DNA from: Bacteroidaceae bacterium
Lineage (GTDB): Bacteria; Bacteroidota; Bacteroidia; Bacteroidales; Bacteroidaceae
Reading direction: 5' to 3'
Length of the DNA stretch: 64,000 nt
Assembly: GCA_017427185.1 (NCBI GenBank)
Contig: JAFRTJ010000009.1
Location: forward strand, 1-64,000
The notes beneath the pieces are model-generated. The model had not been told where the DNA came from, did not search any database, and saw nothing but the letters and a program-made list of their open reading frames with translations. A program made the position numbers and the translations under genes. Positions 45,491 to 54,360 of this stretch are shown piece after piece (the stretch's first letter is position 1; every line of letters starts with the position of its first letter).

Positions 45491-45578
45491 CAACGTGATG
45501 CGATAGGAAAGACAACACGTTGAAATTGCAAAGACAACACGTTGAAACGGCGAAGACAACACGTTGTGTTTTGGAAGG
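45491..45578. repeat. 22-bp-period array, locus 2
   Basis: Four units start at 45491, 45513, 45535 and 45557, exactly 22 bp apart. The first reads CAACGTGATG and the next three CAACACGTTG, and units close with GGAAAGA/GCAAAGA-like words. It lies in the convergent gap between the regulator and DPP7 genes, directly before the DPP7 terminator. Confidence 0.75.
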
Positions 45579-45587
45579 GAACGAGAA

Positions 45588-45624
45588 ACAAAAAAATTGA
45601 GCGGAATCGCATTGTTCCGCTCAA
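45588..45624 (-). terminator. Terminator of the helicase-DPP7 unit
   Basis: Perfect 10-bp stem TTGAGCGGAA / TTCCGCTCAA with an 8-nt loop. On the minus strand it is followed by TTTTTTTG. It lies 32 bp after the DPP7 stop. Confidence 0.88.
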
Positions 45625-45655
45625 CTCTTTGTCAGATATCATTCTTTGTGAAGAC

Positions 45656-47803
45656 TTACTCCAAGCGAAGCTCTTTGATCAGATTCTTGGCACCTCCCCA
45701 CTTGTCGATAAGGTAGAGGACGAATCGGATATCCACACCAATGCAACGCTGAAGGCTGCTGTCGAAACTGATGTCGCCACTCATGGCTTCCCAGTTTCCA
45801 TCGAAAGCCAAGCCTATGAGACGGCCTTTGCCGTCGAACATGGGACTGCCAGAGTTGCCACCCGTAATGTCGTTGTTGCTGATGAAGCAGAGGTGCATGT
45901 CGCCCGTGCTCTTGTCGGCATAACGCCCAAAATCGCCTTTCTGCATCAGGGACATGATGTCGTCCTCGAGCTTGTAATCCTCTATCTCCCCTTGCTTGGC
46001 AGCTTTCTCGAGCAGGCTTTGCGAATTGGTGTAATAATCGTAATGCGTGCCTTGGGAGGTATAATCCTGAATGAAGCCATAGCTCAAGCGCATGCTGAAG
46101 TTGGCATCGCTGTAGTGAGGCGCTTCCTGATCCATTTCCAGGAGAGCCTGAGTCAGCATGTGCTCATTATAGTTGATGATGCTGGAGTTCTCGCTCTGCC
46201 CTCCTGTGATTTCCATGAACTTGTCAGGAATTCCTTGGGCATAGACGAGAGCCATATCCTTCTCGCGCAGAGTGCTGTCGGCCAACACTTTATCGACGCA
46301 GGAGATGTCTGTGCAGACGGTCTTGCTGAACAGATCCTTGACATACGCCTCGCAGTTGCCTGCATAGAGGCTGTCGATGAGCTGATAGCATGCGGGCCAA
46401 TACTTCCTGTCCTTGACCTGCTCACGATAGTTCTGCAGCAAGGCAGCCATTGTAGCCTCATCCAGTTTCGCATCATAATCCTTGAAGAAATTGGCCAGAC
46501 GCTCCTTGGTGGCCTTCTGCTGCTCCTCTCCTATGTCCTGCGGCATTCTATTGATCTCAGAAGCCACGCGATAAATCTCTATTCCACGCATAAACGTCTC
46601 GCTGTAGAAGCCTTGAGCATAGACGGCATCGTGGCGCTCTTTGTATGCCTTCTCGAGACTGGCAAACATCTCGCCAAAACGGTTCTCCAGGTCTTTCCTG
46701 CCATGATACCAGGCGGCTATCTGCTGCTCCAACTTCTGCTTCTCACCAATGACATCAAGGTCAGCGATGGCTTTGTTCATTCCGATGGAATTCTTCCAAT
46801 AGTTGCTGCTGCTTGCCCACTTGCTGGCATACTTGATGCCGACTGCACGATCGGCATCCATGAACTTCTTCCATACATCCTGTTTCTTCCCACGAACCTG
46901 AATGGTGGATACATTGCGGGCACCCACACGCTCCTGGATTCCCCACGAACTGAGGTAACGGCTCGTACTCCCAGGATAGCCGATGGTCATGCAGAAATCA
47001 CCAGGCTTATAGCCGTCGATGCTAACCTTGGCATAGCGCTTGGGATGGTAAGGCACATTATCCTGGCTGTAGTCAGCAGGCTCACCATCCTTGCCGGCAT
47101 AAATGCGGAAGACACTGAAGTCACATGTCTGGCGAGGCCACATCCAGTTGTCTGTATCGCCTCCAAACTTTCCCAAGGTCTCTGTTGCCGTAAACACCAA
47201 ACGGATGTCGCGGTATACCTTATATATACTTACGTAATAGGCATTGCCTCCGTAATAGCTCTTCACCTGGCAGTTCAACTTGGGGTTGGCGCGTGTGTAC
47301 TCTCGCTCCACGGCTTGGCATATGCTGTCGGCATAGCGTCGATTCAATTCGCGAGCCTCACGATTGGGATGAGCATGATAGACGCTGTCCAAAGCTCTCA
47401 TCACGCGACTGGTGCAGTCCTCCGTCCTCTGGAGGAAACGCACGAAAAGTCCCTCTGCAGGACGTTCCTCACTACGCTTTCGAGCAACGAAGCCGTTGGT
47501 CAGGATGTCATCCTCAGGAGTTGACAATTTCTGGATGGCGCCATATCCACAATGGTGATTCGTAAAGACCAGTCCGTCAGGACTAACCACCACACCTGAG
47601 CAGAAGTCCCCAAAATCCACTACGGCATCCTTGAGACTCATTCCATCAGGATTATACAATTCACTGGGTGTCAGCTCCAACCCTAAGCCTTGCATCGCGT
47701 CGGCTGTCTTCTGGTCAATCCTGTTGAGCATCCACATTCCCTCATCGCACCATGCGCTCAAGGGTATCAGGCTTACCAAAGCCCACAAGAGAATCTTCTT
47801 CAT
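45656..47803 (-). CDS. dpp7: Dipeptidyl-peptidase 7 (family S46)
   Basis: 715 residues from the ATG at 47803. An upstream ATG at 47824 overlaps the helicase stop and would spoil the signal peptide ('KKILLWALVSLIPLSAWC'). Catalytic parts: His in 'TNHHCGYGAIQ', Asp region 'DNWMWPRQTCDFSVFR', Ser651 in 'GGNSGSPMF'. Eighteen residues after the serine is Gly669 in 'AFDGNWE', where DPP11 has Arg, so DPP7 specificity (dipeptides after hydrophobic residues) is predicted rather than Asp/Glu specificity. It is a periplasmic enzyme for peptide uptake in asaccharolytic or protein-using Bacteroidales. It starts 17 bp after the helicase stop, so co-transcription is likely. Confidence 0.93.
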   Translation of the reverse strand: MKKILLWALVSLIPLSAWCDEGMWMLNRIDQKTADAMQGLGLELTPSELYNPDGMSLKDAVVDFGDFCSGVVVSPDGLVFTNHHCGYGAIQKLSTPEDDILTNGFVARKRSEERPAEGLFVRFLQRTEDCTSRVMRALDSVYHAHPNREARELNRRYADSICQAVEREYTRANPKLNCQVKSYYGGNAYYVSIYKVYRDIRLVFTATETLGKFGGDTDNWMWPRQTCDFSVFRIYAGKDGEPADYSQDNVPYHPKRYAKVSIDGYKPGDFCMTIGYPGSTSRYLSSWGIQERVGARNVSTIQVRGKKQDVWKKFMDADRAVGIKYASKWASSSNYWKNSIGMNKAIADLDVIGEKQKLEQQIAAWYHGRKDLENRFGEMFASLEKAYKERHDAVYAQGFYSETFMRGIEIYRVASEINRMPQDIGEEQQKATKERLANFFKDYDAKLDEATMAALLQNYREQVKDRKYWPACYQLIDSLYAGNCEAYVKDLFSKTVCTDISCVDKVLADSTLREKDMALVYAQGIPDKFMEITGGQSENSSIINYNEHMLTQALLEMDQEAPHYSDANFSMRLSYGFIQDYTSQGTHYDYYTNSQSLLEKAAKQGEIEDYKLEDDIMSLMQKGDFGRYADKSTGDMHLCFISNNDITGGNSGSPMFDGKGRLIGLAFDGNWEAMSGDISFDSSLQRCIGVDIRFVLYLIDKWGGAKNLIKELRLE

Positions 47804-47820
47804 ATCCTTTCCTGTTCTTT

Positions 47821-49842
47821 TCATTTCTTCTTTGGGAAACGTCTTGCCCATCCTTCCTCGCTGAAGTCAGGCTCCTCGCCTCTCAAACCTTTCTTCGATG
47901 ATTTCACTTTCTTGTCGTCAGGATGGAGGAATTTCATCCAGTCTTCCTTGGAATACTTCTTGCCTCGTGGAGCTGTATAGCCACGTTCCTCACGCGAAGG
48001 CTTGTTCTTCTTTGCCACATCCCTTTTCTCTCTGGGCTCCTTGGCGTCTCTTGCATTCCTGGAAGTGCGGGCATCTTTGGCAGACCAAGGTTTCTTGGCA
48101 TCCCCGCCACCCTTGCGACGTTCTCTCCTGGACACCTCTCCACCTTGAGAAGCTGAAGGCCTTGCTGGACCACTGTCGCTCACTTCCATCACCACGCTCC
48201 TTCCCTTCACAGTCACACCATGCTTCATGGCCTTCACCACACGATCAGCATCCGCTTCTACCACTTCCACGAAAGAGAAGTTCTTCATCAAATCTATGCG
48301 TCCGATCTCCACCTTGTTGCCCTTCACATTGTTGTTGATCAAACCAATAATCTCGCGGGCAAACATGCCGTCCATCTTTCCTACATTCAGGAACAGGCGT
48401 ACATATCCTTCTTCTGCCTGATGGTCACCCTTCTTACGACGTCCTTCTTTCTTGCCACCTTCCGATCCACTAGAGACTTCGTCTATCTCTGGTGCGCTGG
48501 CATAGTAGCGCAGGAACCTCCCAAACTCGCGACTCAACACACGTTTAATCAGATCTTCCTTGTCCAGCCATACCCAACGCTTGCGCACTTCCTCCATGAA
48601 AGGAGCTATCTCGCTCTCGTCCACCTCCACACGCTCGATGTCGTCTATCACGTGATAAAGCTGCTTGGCACAGATTTCTTTGGGTTCTGGCATCGTGCCT
48701 TTCTCGAACTGCTTCTGAATGGTCTTCTCCACTTGACGGATCTTGCCTTTCTCGCGTGTATGGATAATGCAAATACTCGTTCCTTTCTTTCCAGCACGAC
48801 CTGTTCGACCACTACGATGGGTGTAGTTCTCCACATCGTCAGGCATCCCATAATTGATAACATGAGTCAAGTCATCCACATCCAAACCACGAGCAGCCAC
48901 ATCGGTAGCCACCAATAGTTGAGTTCTGTGCTGACGGAACTTCTGCATCGTCAAGTCACGCTGCTGCTGGCTCAAGTCACCATGCAGGGCATCTGCATTG
49001 TACCCATCGCGAATCAGATTGTCTGCCACCTCCTGTGTCTCGACTTTCGTGCGACAGAAAATGATGGCATAGATGCGTGGGTAGAAATCCACCAGACGCT
49101 TCAATGCCAGGTACTTATCCTTGGCATGAACCAGATAATAGATATGGTTCACGTGTTCAGCACCTTCGTTGCGGCTTCCCACCTGTATTTGCTCAGCATC
49201 GTGGAGGTAATTCTGAGCAATACGCTCAATCTCCTTACTCATCGTGGCACTAAAGAGCAACGTGTTGTGCTCCTGAGGCACACCCTCCAACACAGCATCA
49301 ATGTCCTCTTGGAATCCCATTGACAACATCTCATCAGCCTCATCCAGAACAACCTGTCTCACAGAAGACAAGTCTGCCACTCCACGATTCATCAAGTCGA
49401 TGAGACGGCCAGGAGTAGCTACAATCACATCCACTCCAGCCTTCAGAGCACGAATCTGAGGCTCGATATTCGCACCTCCATATACAGCCAGAATGCGAAC
49501 TTCTGGCAAATATTTGGCAAATCCCTTCAAATCATCTGTAATCTGAAGGCACAATTCTCGTGTGGGACTCATCACGACAGCTTTCGGCGCATGTTTCTGC
49601 TCAACAGATTCCTCCTGCAGATGCAACCGCTGCAACAAAGGCAAACCATAGGCTGCTGTCTTGCCCGTACCCGTCTGAGCCAAGGCAACCAAATCTCCTA
49701 CAGGCTCTCCACTTTCTTTCAACTTTTTACCCAGCAAACAGGGTATTACCTCTTCTTGGACAGGCATAGGATTCTCATACCCCTGTTCCTCAATGGCTTG
49801 CAACAATTCTTTGCACAAGCCCAATTCTTCAAAATTCTTCAT
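47821..49842 (-). CDS. DEAD-box RNA helicase with DbpA-type RNA-binding domain
   Basis: 673 residues from the ATG at 49842. The ORF's earlier start at 49854 lies inside the promoter box. Helicase motifs: 'AQTGTGKTAAYGLP' (Walker A), 'ATPGRLIDL', 'LDEADEML', 'LFSATM', 'HRSGRTGRAGK'. A DbpA-like RNA-binding domain ('VRLFLNVGKMDGMFAREIIGLI', about 470-545) and a long Lys/Arg/Ser-rich tail follow. This CsdA/DeaD-like layout is associated with ribosome assembly and cold adaptation. It is probably in one transcript with dpp7, an unrelated function. Confidence 0.92.
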   Translation of the reverse strand: MKNFEELGLCKELLQAIEEQGYENPMPVQEEVIPCLLGKKLKESGEPVGDLVALAQTGTGKTAAYGLPLLQRLHLQEESVEQKHAPKAVVMSPTRELCLQITDDLKGFAKYLPEVRILAVYGGANIEPQIRALKAGVDVIVATPGRLIDLMNRGVADLSSVRQVVLDEADEMLSMGFQEDIDAVLEGVPQEHNTLLFSATMSKEIERIAQNYLHDAEQIQVGSRNEGAEHVNHIYYLVHAKDKYLALKRLVDFYPRIYAIIFCRTKVETQEVADNLIRDGYNADALHGDLSQQQRDLTMQKFRQHRTQLLVATDVAARGLDVDDLTHVINYGMPDDVENYTHRSGRTGRAGKKGTSICIIHTREKGKIRQVEKTIQKQFEKGTMPEPKEICAKQLYHVIDDIERVEVDESEIAPFMEEVRKRWVWLDKEDLIKRVLSREFGRFLRYYASAPEIDEVSSGSEGGKKEGRRKKGDHQAEEGYVRLFLNVGKMDGMFAREIIGLINNNVKGNKVEIGRIDLMKNFSFVEVVEADADRVVKAMKHGVTVKGRSVVMEVSDSGPARPSASQGGEVSRRERRKGGGDAKKPWSAKDARTSRNARDAKEPREKRDVAKKNKPSREERGYTAPRGKKYSKEDWMKFLHPDDKKVKSSKKGLRGEEPDFSEEGWARRFPKKK

Positions 49843-49851
49843 AATCGGGCG

Positions 49852-49859
49852 CAAAGTTA
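49852..49859 (-). promoter_or_regulatory. Promoter -7 box of the helicase gene
   Basis: Minus-strand TAACTTTG ends 9 bp before the ATG at 49842, so the leader should be only a few nucleotides. Confidence 0.55.
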
Positions 49860-49922
49860 CTTCTTTTTATTTGATTTTTAAACATTTGGAAAAACAAATC
49901 TGGAAATCAGCTTCCTTTTTCA

Positions 49923-49930
49923 TAACTTTG
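49923..49930 (+). promoter_or_regulatory. Promoter -7 box of the AraC-family gene
   Basis: TAACTTTG, divergent from the helicase promoter 64 bp away. It overlaps a GTG at 49930 that would otherwise be a possible start and so excludes it. Confidence 0.55.
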
Positions 49931-49965
49931 TGGCACAAAACTCTTCAAGAAGTGCAAAAAGGTAT

Positions 49966-50868
49966 ATGATTAAGCAGAAAGATGGTTTCCTGGGCGAACG
50001 TTCCATCGTCATTCCTCCCATGATTGTAAAAATGGAGGAAGAAGATCCATTGGTGTCAAGTCTCTACTTGACGGACATCGGCTATTACCCTCATGCTACT
50101 CATCACTACCGTGACCGCAAGGAGGCCATCGACCAATATGTGCTCATATATTGTGTCAATGGCAGTGGCTGGTATCGTATCGATGATAAGGAATTCCAGG
50201 TTGGCAAGAACCAATTCTTTATCTTACCAGCAGACCAGCCTCATTGCTATGGTGCCTCTGAGGACAATGAGTGGACCATCTACTGGATTCATTTCCGTGG
50301 CTATAATGCCAGCATCTTCGCCAACGGAGCGCAAAAACCTCAAGAAATCAGCCTTGCCTTGAATTCACGCATCAACGAGCGACACAACATCTTCGAGGAA
50401 ATATTCAGTACGCTAGAACATGGGTACGATATCGAAAACCTGCGTTACGCTTCGTCATTGCTGTATCATTATCTGGCTTCTATGCGTTACCTTAATCAAT
50501 ACCGGATGGCCAACAAGGGAAAGATAGAGAAAGAACACCTTCCCAACGTAGTGGACGCCGCGATACATTATATGAAGGAAAATATCGAGAATCATATCCG
50601 CATGCAAGAGGTCGTCAAATATGTGGGCTATTCGACCACGCAGTTCACCACACTCTTCAAGCGACAGACCGGCTATAGTCCCCTGTCCTTTTTCAATCGC
50701 CTGAAGGTGGAACATGCCTGCCACCTGCTGCGTACTACAGACATGAAAATCAACACGATATGCTACAAAGTAGGCATAGAGGATTCTTTATACTTCTCAC
50801 GCCTTTTCTCGAAAGTGACGGGTATGTCACCAACGAAGTATAGAGAAAATCAAACGGTAAATCCTTAA
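49966..50868 (+). CDS. AraC-family transcriptional regulator
   Basis: 300 residues from the ATG at 49966. The N-terminal cupin-like sensing domain has 'YVLIYCVNGSGWYRID' and 'FILPADQPHCYG'. The C-terminal double HTH (about 195-295) has the AraC signature 'RLKVEHACHLLRTTDMKINTICYKVGIEDSLYFSRLFSKVTGMSP'-type pattern, here recognised by 'DSLYFSRLFSK' and 'GMSPTKYR'. Such regulators usually bind a sugar. It is convergent with the DUF5107/MFS genes and is the likely local sugar regulator, but no operator was identified. Confidence 0.88.
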   Translation: MIKQKDGFLGERSIVIPPMIVKMEEEDPLVSSLYLTDIGYYPHATHHYRDRKEAIDQYVLIYCVNGSGWYRIDDKEFQVGKNQFFILPADQPHCYGASEDNEWTIYWIHFRGYNASIFANGAQKPQEISLALNSRINERHNIFEEIFSTLEHGYDIENLRYASSLLYHYLASMRYLNQYRMANKGKIEKEHLPNVVDAAIHYMKENIENHIRMQEVVKYVGYSTTQFTTLFKRQTGYSPLSFFNRLKVEHACHLLRTTDMKINTICYKVGIEDSLYFSRLFSKVTGMSPTKYRENQTVNP

Positions 50869-50905
50869 CAGCAAAGGCTTTGAGCCACTTGCAGAACTTT
50901 TTGTA

Positions 50906-53900
50906 CTATGGCTTCATCTGTAAGCAAGAAATCAGAGAGCGGAGTTGTTGGATTCCCTGATGATTGTTGTCGAGAGCTTCCACTTCTTTCAAATAACGTT
51001 CTGCATGCATTGTATCGCCCATGCCGTAATAGCCGAGGGCGAGCATGTACTTGCAGTGGATAATATTCTTTGTCTCTAAAGAATCCTCCCAGATAAGCAG
51101 GTCGGGCAGAGAAACGGCGAAATAATCCATGACAGGTTTCTCGAAAAGATGCTGCTTTCCATAGTTGATAAGTTTGAAGAAGCGTCCGTGTGCCTCACCC
51201 ACACGTCCAAGCTTATAGAGAGCCAATCCCTGATAGAAGATCTTATCGGGCTTCGCATCGTTGTAATACATCGCAGCTGCAGGCTCTTGCGGTCCCTTTG
51301 TGGCCTCTTCCCAGCACTTGATGGCTTGAACGTTCTCTCCTAAAGCATCAAAAGCTACACCAAGCAGATAATGGAAGTCGTTCTCCTGTGCCCCATAGAG
51401 TTTGCCCTCGCCAAGATGATGAGGATATTCCAAACACGCACTCAGAAGTTTGACGGCACGTTTCAATTCTGCCGTATCTCCGCTTGCAATCGCATCTTTG
51501 GCCATTTCAACCCTACATATTTGATACTGTGTGGACACTTTGCCTTCACCGCCCTCCCATGGGTGGAAGATATGGTCATTCAGGTTCTGATAAGCCTCTT
51601 CGTAACGTCCCAATTGGTTTTGCAACGTGATCATTTCAAGTATCAGATCATCTCGCCGCCAAACCAATTCCAAGTGTTTCTCGAGCAGGGCCAGTCGCTC
51701 CTCATGCGAACGATGCAGACGCTTGTAGAGCTGATCAAGTTCCATAAGGATGCGTTCATCGTTCTCGTTGAGGTGGAAAGCGCGTTCCATGTATTCGAGA
51801 GCCTCCTGCTGACGGTTCTGCTTGTTGAAGCGAGCCAAGGCGAGGTTGCGCCAAACGGTGGGGAACTGCGGATTGAGTTTGGCAGAGAACTCCCAGTTCT
51901 CAATAGCAAGGTCATACTGACGGGCTGCATAACACAGACAGCCAAGATAATAGGGAGCTTTGCTGCCCTGTGGATTCTGTTTCTTAGCAGTCTCGAGAAC
52001 AATAACATCCTCTGGACGATTGGGAAAGCAATAGGCTGAGCTTTGACGTTCTGCGATTTCGTAATAATTATTCCCTTCATCATTTAGAGGGAGGTTAGGG
52101 AAGAGGCTTCCCATGTAATACCAGGTCATTGGTGTGGTGGCACCTTCTTCGATAGCGATCTGCCAGATAGACTTTGCCTCGTCTGTGAAACCTGCGGCAG
52201 AGTAGTCAAGTGCCACTTCATCGTAGTTCTGTGCTGAACAGCGCAACATCCGCTTCATTTCTGACAGTACGTCCTCGTTCTTCGTGAGGAGGAACTTCTC
52301 ATAGCGACAACCATAATTAAAGAGATCGCATTCCAGCGACTCATTGATGAGGGCCAGTGCTTCGTTGGCCTTTCCCAGTTTGCGAAGAATGGCAACTTTG
52401 AGGGCACGGGCCTTGTGGTTGTGCCAATTGTTGTTTAGGCTGCGGTCTATCTCATCAAGTGCATCCTCATAGCGACCTTGCATGGTGCTGATCTTGGCAG
52501 CCTCGAAATAGCCTGCATCAGCCCAAGCCTTATTCCAAGTGGCTTTCCAAAAGAGTTCGTAGGCTTCTGAATACTTTCCTTGATATTTCAGGGCGAGGCC
52601 AAGATTGTAAATTGGTTCACCATCGTAGGGATTAGGGTTACGCTTCTGCAAGAGTTTGACGGCCTTACGCAGATATCCTTCTGACCTAGCGAAACGTCCT
52701 TTGCGAATGTACCACAAGCCCATGGCGTTAAGACAACGGATATCATTTGGATCGCGGCGGAGAGCCTCTTCGTAATAGTCTGTTGCAAGCCATGTGGCGT
52801 GGCGGTATTGCTCCAGATGCAAGCCTGTGAGATAGAGTTGCTCATTAGTTTTTATCTGTTCAGGCAATAAAGCTGCTTCTGCGGAGTCAGGGATAGGACG
52901 GATTTCATCCGCTTCTGCATGCCATTCCAGAACGATGCGCTGACCATAAACAAAAGTCTTTTTTATTTCAAAGGTCAGCTCATTAAACCTGGCACCTTTC
53001 ACATCAACGGTTTTTGCAAACACTTCCTCTGGAGAGAGTGTCGTCTCTTTCTGATAATAAAGCTCGCCATGATCATTTCTGAGAATGAGACAAACCTCTT
53101 GTTTGTGAGTAGCAAAGACTTTGAACTCAACAAGATGACTACTCCTCCTGCCTATTGAAGAGTCGCTGGAGGCGAGGCTGTTGATGTTGAACACAAGGTC
53201 TTTTGAAGCCTCTTTCACCACACCCAGTTCACGATAGGGCATAAAGTATTGGGTAAACGTCTTCTCCTCGTAAGGCATCAGCCAGCTGAAGTCAGGCTGA
53301 TTCTCCGTATACACACCTGCCATCAACTCGATGTAGGGACGGAAGCCATCACGGTTGATGCCCCACTTTTTCATCTCCTCTGGGGTAGCCTCATCCGTCA
53401 GGTTGCGATCCCAGGCACGTCCAAAGTCACCATTACCCCACGTCCATTGTTTCTTGCCTGGCGAGTAATGATGACTGGCCACGTGAAGCATTCCGGCATG
53501 GGCATCATTCTCATAACCACCTTCGAAGTTGAAGTGCGAGTTCACACCCATGTAGCTGGTTGGCACGTAGATGTTCTTGTAGTTTGAAATATCTACACCT
53601 GCCGAATAATCCATCTTATAATAGGTACCTGTAGCGATGGGAAACGATGAAACAGCTCGCTTGCCATGATCGAACACGGCATTGATATCAGGTGGAAACA
53701 CACTTTGATATTGATCGTTCACCTCAACAGCAGGATTAGCCCACCACAAGAAAGTCTGCGGCACATCCGTGCGGTTGTACAAGCGACCTTTGATCTCCAA
53801 ATAAGCACAACCTGGACGCAAAGTGAAGCCTGCCATTCCTTTCTGATGAAACATCTTCTCCATCTCGCTTACCCATACACACACGGAACCATCTGCATTC

Positions 53901-54307
53901 TTCTCAATACAAGTATCGACAGGCATAAAGGTCGTGGGACGATGGTGCTGTGGCCAGTTGAACTCAATACCACCGCTAATCCAAGGACCCGTGAGACCAA
54001 CGAGTGCAGGCTTGATGACGTGATTGTAGTAGACGAAATGGCGCCTGGCTATCTTGTCATAAGCCATCTGCACACGACCGCCCAGTTCGGGCAGAATCAT
54101 CACTTTGATATATTCGTTTTCAAGCCAAATGGCCTGATAGTCTTTGTTCACCTTTTCATCGCTTATCGACTCGATGACAGGATAGGGATAGACTACACCA
54201 CTTGAACCCTGATATACTCGTTTCTCCAGAAACATTGGGTTCTTCTCTGGCTTTCCCACCTCGTACGTTGGGATACTCACCACTTCTCTCCAAGCTTTTA
54301 CTGACAT
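50906..54307 (-). CDS. DUF5107 domain protein with C-terminal TPR array
   Basis: 1133 residues, no signal peptide. The N-terminal part (about 5-330, 'VMILPELGGRVQMAYD', 'GPWISGGIEFNWPQHHRP') is the DUF5107 aldose-epimerase/GH-like beta domain, with the HH at the position of a typical galactose-mutarotase-like site. From about 480 to 1130 are many TPR helices ('AMGLWYIRKGRFARSEGYLRKAV', 'YLGCLCYAARQYDLAIENWE'). Family function is unknown, but members are often placed beside sugar transporters, as here. Substrate recognition plus protein docking is inferred. It is 53 bp downstream of the MFS stop in the same direction and is probably co-transcribed. Confidence 0.82.
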   Translation of the reverse strand: MSVKAWREVVSIPTYEVGKPEKNPMFLEKRVYQGSSGVVYPYPVIESISDEKVNKDYQAIWLENEYIKVMILPELGGRVQMAYDKIARRHFVYYNHVIKPALVGLTGPWISGGIEFNWPQHHRPTTFMPVDTCIEKNADGSVCVWVSEMEKMFHQKGMAGFTLRPGCAYLEIKGRLYNRTDVPQTFLWWANPAVEVNDQYQSVFPPDINAVFDHGKRAVSSFPIATGTYYKMDYSAGVDISNYKNIYVPTSYMGVNSHFNFEGGYENDAHAGMLHVASHHYSPGKKQWTWGNGDFGRAWDRNLTDEATPEEMKKWGINRDGFRPYIELMAGVYTENQPDFSWLMPYEEKTFTQYFMPYRELGVVKEASKDLVFNINSLASSDSSIGRRSSHLVEFKVFATHKQEVCLILRNDHGELYYQKETTLSPEEVFAKTVDVKGARFNELTFEIKKTFVYGQRIVLEWHAEADEIRPIPDSAEAALLPEQIKTNEQLYLTGLHLEQYRHATWLATDYYEEALRRDPNDIRCLNAMGLWYIRKGRFARSEGYLRKAVKLLQKRNPNPYDGEPIYNLGLALKYQGKYSEAYELFWKATWNKAWADAGYFEAAKISTMQGRYEDALDEIDRSLNNNWHNHKARALKVAILRKLGKANEALALINESLECDLFNYGCRYEKFLLTKNEDVLSEMKRMLRCSAQNYDEVALDYSAAGFTDEAKSIWQIAIEEGATTPMTWYYMGSLFPNLPLNDEGNNYYEIAERQSSAYCFPNRPEDVIVLETAKKQNPQGSKAPYYLGCLCYAARQYDLAIENWEFSAKLNPQFPTVWRNLALARFNKQNRQQEALEYMERAFHLNENDERILMELDQLYKRLHRSHEERLALLEKHLELVWRRDDLILEMITLQNQLGRYEEAYQNLNDHIFHPWEGGEGKVSTQYQICRVEMAKDAIASGDTAELKRAVKLLSACLEYPHHLGEGKLYGAQENDFHYLLGVAFDALGENVQAIKCWEEATKGPQEPAAAMYYNDAKPDKIFYQGLALYKLGRVGEAHGRFFKLINYGKQHLFEKPVMDYFAVSLPDLLIWEDSLETKNIIHCKYMLALGYYGMGDTMHAERYLKEVEALDNNHQGIQQLRSLISCLQMKP

Positions 54308-54360
54308 TGGGGGTTCCTTTTTTTATTGTTATTCCGCGATTACGTAATTACGCTATATCG

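Noticed and set aside
45491..45578. CRISPR array
   Set aside because: Units of 22 bp abut without separate spacers, are only four, and no cas genes are in the window.
45542..47524. 660-codon open frame on the plus strand
   Set aside because: It is antisense to the whole DPP7 gene, starts inside the 22-bp array and covers the terminator. The minus strand encodes all S46 catalytic residues, so this is a shadow.
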